A DNA stretch of 64,000 nt from positions 9,418,869 through 9,482,868 of the forward strand of contig NC_088711.1 in NCBI RefSeq assembly GCF_963576615.1, written 5' to 3'. Source of the stretch: Watersipora subatra (taxonomy: Eukaryota > Bryozoa > Gymnolaemata > Cheilostomatida > Watersiporidae). Numbering within the stretch: position 1 is the stretch's first letter; the number at the start of each line of letters is the position of its first letter. The position numbers and the translations under genes were made by a program. The notes under the pieces were generated by a model. That model ran no database searches, had not been told where the DNA came from, and was given only the letters and a program-made list of their open reading frames with translations. This document shows positions 57,701 through 64,000 of the stretch, one piece after another.

Positions 57701-60463
57701 GTATTTTGATAGCTTAGAAAACTTGTGAAAAATATGAGTTGGTTAGAACCGACTCTATTCGAGTCATTGAGGCCATTACCCAACTAAGTTGCGAACTGTT
57801 GGATCACTCACCTTACAGCCTTTTTCTTACACCTTCGTGTTGGTTACTCATTCATTAAATTATGACCCTAGTTACCTGGTTGTCAACCAAAACATTGGTT
57901 TTTTTTCGTTCTTTGATGATTAACATACTTAAGTTAGGGTAGCCAACACCTAAACGCTTTGTAATTTTGCAAAGTTGCTCTAAAAGAGTATTTTGCTGAT
58001 AATTCACCTAAATAGCTTATTTTAGTGTTGCCTAGTATTGTTTTTTTTGTACCGTAATCTATTTACGTAGTATGGTACTAAAAGGCACACTGCTCATATG
58101 CTAGTGGTTGTTTGTACAATGTTTCAGGGGCAGTGCCGTCTTTCTATCGTGAATTGTATGAAGTTGTGTGTCCTAATCAGGAGAGCCTCTCAAAAGAAGC
58201 ATTTAACCATATTTTCAGTTCTTCTAGCGGTCTTACATCTGGAGCATTAGTACAGGTAGATCTTTGTACACTAAACGAGTAGTTCATATTTTGTAAACAT
58301 CATAACCTTGTAAAAATGCTAGTGTAATCTTATCAAGCCCTCAGTCATTCCATTGGAGTTAATGTTCCAGTCTTCCGGTTATCTGTTTTTATCACAATCA
58401 CAATGGTTAAAATTAGCTGTCTCAAGTCTCCAACTTGTAGAGCATATATTGCAATCTCCGTACACCTCTATATTTTTACTACAGATATTCGAGCTCGCAA
58501 GCAATGCTCAAGGGCAGCTCAACAGAACTGGACTCTACAAAGCTCTAGCCCTTTGTGCATTAGCTCAGCTTGGTAAAACCATCAACGATAAAATTTTAGA
58601 AAGTTTTTCAGACAAAGGTAAGTCTTTTATTTGTTAATAATATTAAGATTCTTTAAAAGACGGAAAGATACCCGAGGTTAGTACGTATGTCTGGTGATGT
58701 ACATACACAAAAGTAAAGAAACTTAACAGTTGAAAACAATACTGCTGTGTAGAAGCTGGTCAATCCTCTACTATATGCAGTGCCAAAAGACCAGATGCTG
58801 TTGTCAAATGGTTAATCCGGTCATCACAGAATTTTTTTTATTTATATAGATATTTCAATTGTATTTCGATTTCTAATTTTGCTCTATACCAGTGGAATTT
58901 GTCTTAAAATGAAAGTCATTTTACACACACAAGTTTTCAATTGTGTTCGGTTCTAGTCATCAAGTAGAGCAAGTTATAAACAAGAACTATATATAAGTTA
59001 CACTTTTACGGTACAAAAAGGTATAACTTGTTTAATGAGGAAATTATTTCTGATTGAAAGGTACGAACTACATGCATTTATTATCTACTTGACTAGTTAA
59101 AAACTTAATGCTTTGGACAACAGTTTACTGCGTCATTCTCTTTTGTTTTAGATTTTTGTAGAACTTTGACAATAATATTCGTTGTGAATACAAACTTCAC
59201 TGTCAATATGATCATGGCTGTGTTGTTATGGGGCTTCATTTTTAACTACTCATTGGTAAAGGTTTAAGCCCAGCCTATTGGGCTGTCATCAATACAAACA
59301 ATATTATATCAATGTTGGGATCAGCACGAAAATCAGCACTCTAATATTACATAAACTTTAGTTTTGTTTTTATCAAACTCGTTTAATCGTTAAAAAGATA
59401 GCGCATGCAAAGTTTCCCATTTTTGTTGGATTAAAAATATGCAAAAAAAAATTTGGCAGCAATCAAGATTTGCCATTGTATGAATTACAGACTTATGGTT
59501 TTTACATCAACTTACATGTGATAGTTATTTATGTTGAAAGTCTGTAAAACTCTTCTCACACCTCCTTTAAAGTTATGTGAATCTGTTTCCCTCCCTCACT
59601 ATCGTTGCTACATATGAACATATGAGAAGATGTAAACTAGCAAATCTTTGTCTGAGTCACAAATAAGGAAATCGTGTTTGGTGTGCGCCAACAATAAATT
59701 ATAAGTGAGCGAGCTGAACATTGGGCATGGAGGTTCAGTCTATGCTCCTTAGCATGTTTCTATTGTAGGAATATTTACTGTAACTTTTATGGTGATGAGA
59801 AATCCATGCTTTATATCGTGATTAATAATGAAAACTAGCCGCAGGTATCAACAAGCCCTCCTTTTAATCTAAAGAGTAAAGGTCTGTTTTAATATTCTTA
59901 CTCCAAACGGATGAGTCAATCATGCTTATTCTGATTAAAAAATACATGGCCATGCTTGCCAAGAGTAACCCAGGAAAATACTGTAAATTTCATATATCCT
60001 TAAAGTCATGCAGGTTGATTGTTATGTATTGTTATGTTATACTACCATATGTTAAGTACCATATGGTACTTATGGTTTGATTTTGACTGCTAGAGTATGT
60101 GGCTACGGCCATGCCTTTATACGCTTTACTAATTTGAACACGATCAACCATGTATATGCTAATTTCGTTAACTTACAGAGGTAAAGCAAAGTTGAATTGC
60201 AGCATTTGTTCAGCTTAAAGTTTGGGCTGACCGAATTTATAAGAGGTCAGTGGCAGCTTCCTATTGTAGATCTGCCAGTGCCAAGTCTAGCCGAGTTGAG
60301 TGAGCTTCAACGGTTGAGCACTGAGCAGAGGCGTAAGCAGAAAAACAGCATGCTGACCCTCAGTTTTCACGAACTTAATGAGCTTGACTCGGTCAAGGTC
60401 GACCTCGTGCCAGAAAAAAAGGGAGTGATAATAAAGCATGTAGAGTATAATGTCACCAGTCAG
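54725..60463 (+). CDS. SNX8: SNX8 (sorting nexin 8), 5' part, runs out of the window
   Basis: Four exons with matching phases: 54725-54746 (ATG), 58128-58255, 58485-58617 and 60270-60463. SNX8 is a PX-BAR protein that binds phosphoinositides on early endosomes and helps endosome-to-Golgi sorting. Exon 4 contains the conserved lead-in to the PX domain: HELNELDSVKVDLVPEKKGV then IIKHVEYNVTSQ, matching vertebrate SNX8 closely. Exons 2-3 encode an EH-like domain (FYRELYEVVCP, then SSSGLTSGALVQIFELASNA then GQLNRTGLYKALALCAL), which the shorter vertebrate protein, as I remember it, lacks. Exon 1 supplies only MAVDMTFG. The exon after 60463 (core of PX) was not found in the remaining 3.5 kb. Intron 1 holds nested DNA transposons; the intron after exon 4 a 16-bp array. 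Confidence 0.9.
55706..55960. mobile_element. Degraded mariner/pogo-type MITE end
   Basis: The segment CAGTCCAAATACCTTGACAC followed by ATGAGTGTCCTAACATATGAG and TTTGAGATTCGG has the rhythm of mariner-type terminal repeats (repeated CGAG/TGAG words in a decayed form). It directly precedes the intact pogo-like element. No partner end was found. Confidence 0.35.
56602..56637. repeat. Hairpin with 15-bp arms
   Basis: TTCCGACGTTGATTC pairs with GAATCAACGTCGGAA across six bases. The GTTGATTC/GAATCAAC word with CGTCGG suggests the core of a small palindromic MITE nested in the pogo-like element. Confidence 0.7.
56648..56767. mobile_element. 120-bp hAT MITE nested in the pogo-like element
   Basis: Begins CACGGGCTAGCC and ends GGCTAGCCCGTG, and the arms continue to pair almost to the centre (GGATTTTCGCCACGCACAT with its complement). 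The flanks are perfect 8-bp duplications CTATTCAT at 56640-56647 and 56768-56775. The CA/TG ends and 8-bp duplication fit hAT. Confidence 0.9.
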
Positions 60464-61834
60464 GTTAGTTTCTTCCTCTCTTTCATATATCGGTTTAGCC
60501 ATGAGCTTCCTTCTTGGTCTCAAAATAGTTGGACAGGCTGGGCACCTCTGATAGAGCTACAGCTGTACACGTGATATAGTCCGACCTCGGTTGGCGGGCC
60601 GTTATCCATTATAAGGAAGTTATTTGAAAAGAAAATTGCAGGAATTTTGAGGCGGCTTTTCCTATTACAAATAATGTAAATAATTTTAATTTGTTTCCAA
60701 GCCAATTAGAGAACTATCGAAGCATTTTATCCTATTTTGTACCACAAATGGATCTTAAAAAAGATGGTAATATATAAAGTACTAAAATTCTCATAAATAC
60801 TCTACTTATAGATTTGGTGTAGCTGGGAATGTATTACTGTACCTGTAGCAACTCGTAGTCCAGTGTCAGTTCCTTAGATGTTAGATGTTTGTATAAAATA
60901 AAAGCATAGAAAATAACTGATGCATTTTATTCGAATCAAATGAAAAAAATGATATGATGCACTAATACACGACATAAAATGCAGTCAGTATGTCATAACC
61001 ACAACGGAAGCATTTGCACACAATGGATGAACACTAAAAACACTGAGAAAGAGCGTCAGTAGGCAACTGAGCAGCATTGGGTTCCTTGACTCCCTAAAAG
61101 CAAGGAAGTCTCTGAAGTATTTGTGTGTCAAGTTAGTTTTCGTTTCAAGCCTGAAATTAAATAAATGGAATGTTTTTGTTTGAACTTCGATTTGTTTATG
61201 ATTTGAGACCTAAAAAAGCCAAGGTTGGACAGTACAGTCAAACCTCAACTTGTGATCACCTCTACTTACAGATTTTTTGACATATGATGGAAAGTTTTTA
61301 GTAAATATTTGACTTGACACGAGAATAATTGTATCGTACTACATACAAAGTTTGTTGATATACTACAGCTTTGTAAAAAACAATAAAAAGTTAGTAAAAA
61401 GCAAAAATAATATGGAAATAATTGAAAATATATTAAATAGATTAATTAAACTATATCTAGTGTTAGAGTAAGTTGCATCGCATAATTTCATCACTCACTT
61501 TACCCATGACCTCACAGATTGACGAGCCAATACCTTAGTTCATATGTCGAATAAATTAACATTAAAACTCTCATTTTACTGATTGTTACTTTATTAATTT
61601 AGTTTATGCATGTAATTTAGGTTTTTACATCTAGTTAGTTCTATAGTGTTATATATGCACCTCCCTTGATACTATATCTATCTACTTGAAGCATCGTATT
61701 TATCCTCTGATATAAATTCAACATCATACTATATATCCTTTAAGAATATTTGTTCCAACATTCTATGGTTTTGTAATATAAAATAGGCTGATAGTCTGAC
61801 ACTTCTAATTCACCCGAGCAAGCTACTTCAAGTG
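60464..61834. other. SNX8 intron sequence with a possible pogo-type end
   Basis: No exon seen. At 61235 the word CAGTCAAACCTCAACTTGTG, preceded by TA, is another pogo/mariner-type left end; its right end was not found. AT-rich otherwise. Confidence 0.4.
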
Positions 61835-62222
61835 TAGTCCACTTCTGGTGTAGTCTAGTTCTGGTGTTGTCCACTTCTGGTGTAGTCCAGTTCTGGTGTA
61901 GGCCAGTTCTTGTGTTTTCCACTTCTGGTGGAGTCCAGTTTTTGTGTTTTCCACTTCTGGTGTAGTCCAGTTCTGGTGTAGGCCATTTCTGGTGTAGGCT
62001 AGTTCTGGTGTAGGCTAGTTCTGGTGTAGGCTAGTTCTGGTGTAGTCCAGTTCTGGTGTAGTCCAGTTCTGGTGTAGTCCAGTTCTTGTGTAGGCTAGTT
62101 CTGGTGTAGGCCATTTCTGGTGTAGGCCATTTCTGGTGTAGGCCATTTCTGGTGTAGGCCATTTCTGGTGTAGGCCATTTCTGGTGTAGGCTAGTTTTGG
62201 TGTTGGCCACCTCTGGTGTAAC
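61835..62222. repeat. 16-bp minisatellite, about 24 copies
   Basis: The unit is CCAGTTCTGGTGTAGT with variants GGCCATTTC and GGCTAGTTC. The 16-bp period rotates the frame, and several minus-strand frames stay open (TPEMAYTRNGLHQKW words). They are artefacts. In the SNX8 intron after exon 4. Confidence 0.92.
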
Positions 62223-64000
62223 CCTGATAGCCAAGAGCAATTCAAATACATTTGTACGGCATTGCCCACACCACACCAGCTGTATTTTGTGTAACAAAAG
62301 TGATCGATCATCTGACCTCATATTCTATTGTCGTTGTCATTCACACGTTTATGTTATGCAGTAGGCTGGCAGGACACACAAACTGCCATTGGGAAACCCA
62401 TTGAACTTGCTATAAGAACTGTCAAATTAGTTTTAATTCAGATGGATGACGTGGTGGTCAAGATAGTAGGCATATTTGAAGTCTTTCATAATATCACATA
62501 TTTACAATATCGCAATACGTGTATTCGCAAATCTATTCTATTGAGTTCAGAGTGCCAGCAGGGATTAGCAACATTGTTTTCAAAGGGTGACGCTGTTCCT
62601 ACTATCACTAAAATCGGATTATCCTCTGTATCTGCTCTCAAACGCTTTAAATCTATAAACAATTACACTGTGATTATCAGTAATTGCACAACTACACCTA
62701 GATCAGTGTAATTACGTGTATATCAGTAGAGTGGCACATTATCGCCCACAAAAAAATTCTATCAACATTTGTAACAAAACATTAGGTAAGTCTTGGGGCA
62801 CATGTACATGTACAAGATATAAATATGGAGTGTGCCATTCGAGAGAAACTGGAATACCACCTTCTTATGCACAGAGCATGCCGATTTTTTTGGAGATGTT
62901 TTTACTCCTAAATTGTCAAAGCACTTGCAGTCTACATTTTACTAGTCAGAGTAGAGTCTGCTATCCGCACTGGCAGATTTTGGAGGAGATTGGTCTGCTG
63001 CAGTTTGGCCTTTTTCAAGTATGACAGCAGTTTCAAGGGCAGATCATCAGGAGCAACAATGAAAGTATAACTTCATTGATTGGATACACACATTTACATC
63101 GACACTTAGGTCAACTGCGTGTGGTTTTCATTAATTTCATTGCTGATGCTAATTGAGTTACAGTTGATCGCTGTATCCACATCGTGTGCTGTAATTATGG
63201 TCAACAGCTTAGTTGCTTGCAGTGACCAGCTTCTTTTGTGGTTCTGCGTTCCAATGACTTGAGTTGTTCAACTTTCTGCCAACCACAAGGAGACTCTTGC
63301 CCTATTCGATTTGAGTCTGAACATCAGTTATCGAAATTTGCTAGTAGCGTAGTAGAATGTTGCCCCTTTCGTTACACTGAGCCCATCAGTAATACTGTCT
63401 TTAGCACCCAAGAATGATATGCTTATGCTGTTGAATTTGGTTGAACTTGTCCTTGACTTTCAACAGACTCTCACCTATTTCTTTAAAGATTTAATAATAC
63501 TATATAAAATAAAATGCATATGACTAATAATATATTGTATAAACTCAAAATGAGCTGACATCTTTTACAGCTATATCCACAAAATGGCCACTGATATTTG
63601 GCTTTGTATGCTTTTCTGTATTCAATAAGAGGTCGTCTGTGGTATGAACAGTCATGCCATATCTCTGGTCTTCCAAGAGAAAGATGAACATTCTGTGGGC
63701 TAAATGCTGTCCTTACCTTACCATACAGCACACATGTCACAGCACCCCTTGCAGTAGATACCTCGAAGAGTTACTGTAAAGCACCCAGGAACCGCTTGTA
63801 TTGAAAGGGCATCCAATATTAACTAAGCTTGTCTGTAGCAGTATCAGAAGACTGGAATAAACATGTTGATACTCAAACTATTCATTATATTATTGTATTA
63901 TGTTCGTCTTGTAAGAGGATATTCAGACTATGACCTAGCGATGACCGACCAAACAACGCCGCTCTAGTTGATACTTCTGGATATGCCTCTGCATCCGTGA
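62223..64000. other. Unassigned end of the window
   Basis: No exon could be assigned. There is a 127-codon plus frame (62328-62711) and an 85-codon minus frame (63483-63740, basic and cysteine-containing, WHDCSYHRRPLIEYRK), neither with a family I know. If SNX8 continues, this is its intron. Confidence 0.3.

Noticed and set aside
60575-60625. Possible pogo-type MITE end (GTCCGACCTCGGTTGGCGGG)
   Set aside because: No TA-flanked CAG start and no inverted partner nearby.
62328-62711. 127-codon plus frame as a gene or as the next SNX8 exon
   Set aside because: No PX-domain words (such as RRYNDF) and no recognisable family; no in-phase acceptor continuing from 60463.
63483-63790. Minus-strand open stretch with cysteines and acceptor-like sites
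   Set aside because: The two exon-like pieces would be parted by an intron of only about 24 bases, and no family is recognised. Left as unassigned.
63863-63967. 34-codon plus frame with a hydrophobic, signal-like start (MLILKLFIILLYYV)
   Set aside because: Too short and unsupported; a GTAAGA inside could be a donor, but no partner exon is visible before the window ends.

Overview
The window is eukaryotic nuclear DNA from an animal. Five spliced protein-coding genes can be read from GT-AG introns with consistent phases, short exons lie in long AT-rich introns, and the DNA transposon ends, tRNA-derived SINEs, a Helitron and RLE-type and RT-type LINE remnants fit an invertebrate. A marine spiralian (mollusc, annelid, bryozoan or similar) is my inference; nothing in the window fixes the species.

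Layout. 1-9 kb is repeat territory: a 2.1 kb near-perfect palindrome (foldback element) packed with TTTCGCGAAA palindromes and carrying a MITE in only one arm; a 3.3 kb satellite of 68-bp monomers with a 26-monomer higher-order duplication; a C-rich island; a dead pogo-type transposase followed by a hAT MITE; a SINE and a TCTCTA-type low-complexity tract. 9-16 kb holds a minus-strand ankyrin-repeat gene. 16.5-17.6 kb holds a LINE remnant and a foldback MITE. 18.1-26.6 kb is a complete seven-exon tetraspanin (230 aa, minus). 29.1-38.1 kb is a complete eight-exon MFS anion transporter of the SLC17/PHT4 type (412 aa, minus), with a possible two-exon 40-aa gene antisense inside one intron. 39.7-52.9 kb is a complete 15-coding-exon IQCE orthologue (749 aa, minus). 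54.7 kb to the end is the 5' part of an SNX8 orthologue (plus), running out of the window before its PX domain is complete.

How it fits together. IQCE (a ciliary protein of the EVC/Hedgehog zone) and SNX8 (an endosomal sorting nexin) lie head to head with 1.8 kb between start codons. In human both genes are on 7p22.3 in divergent orientation, so this looks like conserved ancient linkage. No functional pathway joins the other three genes.

The main oddity is the density of private tandem arrays. Nearly every long intron has its own minisatellite, with periods of 15, 16, 19, 23, 24, 28, 31, 33, 37, 39 and 41 bp. Several sit within about 75 bp of a splice site. One 41-bp array in the tetraspanin gene includes the splice donor of coding exon 1 and has multiplied it into a row of decoy donors. 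Many of these arrays create long open frames that are not genes.
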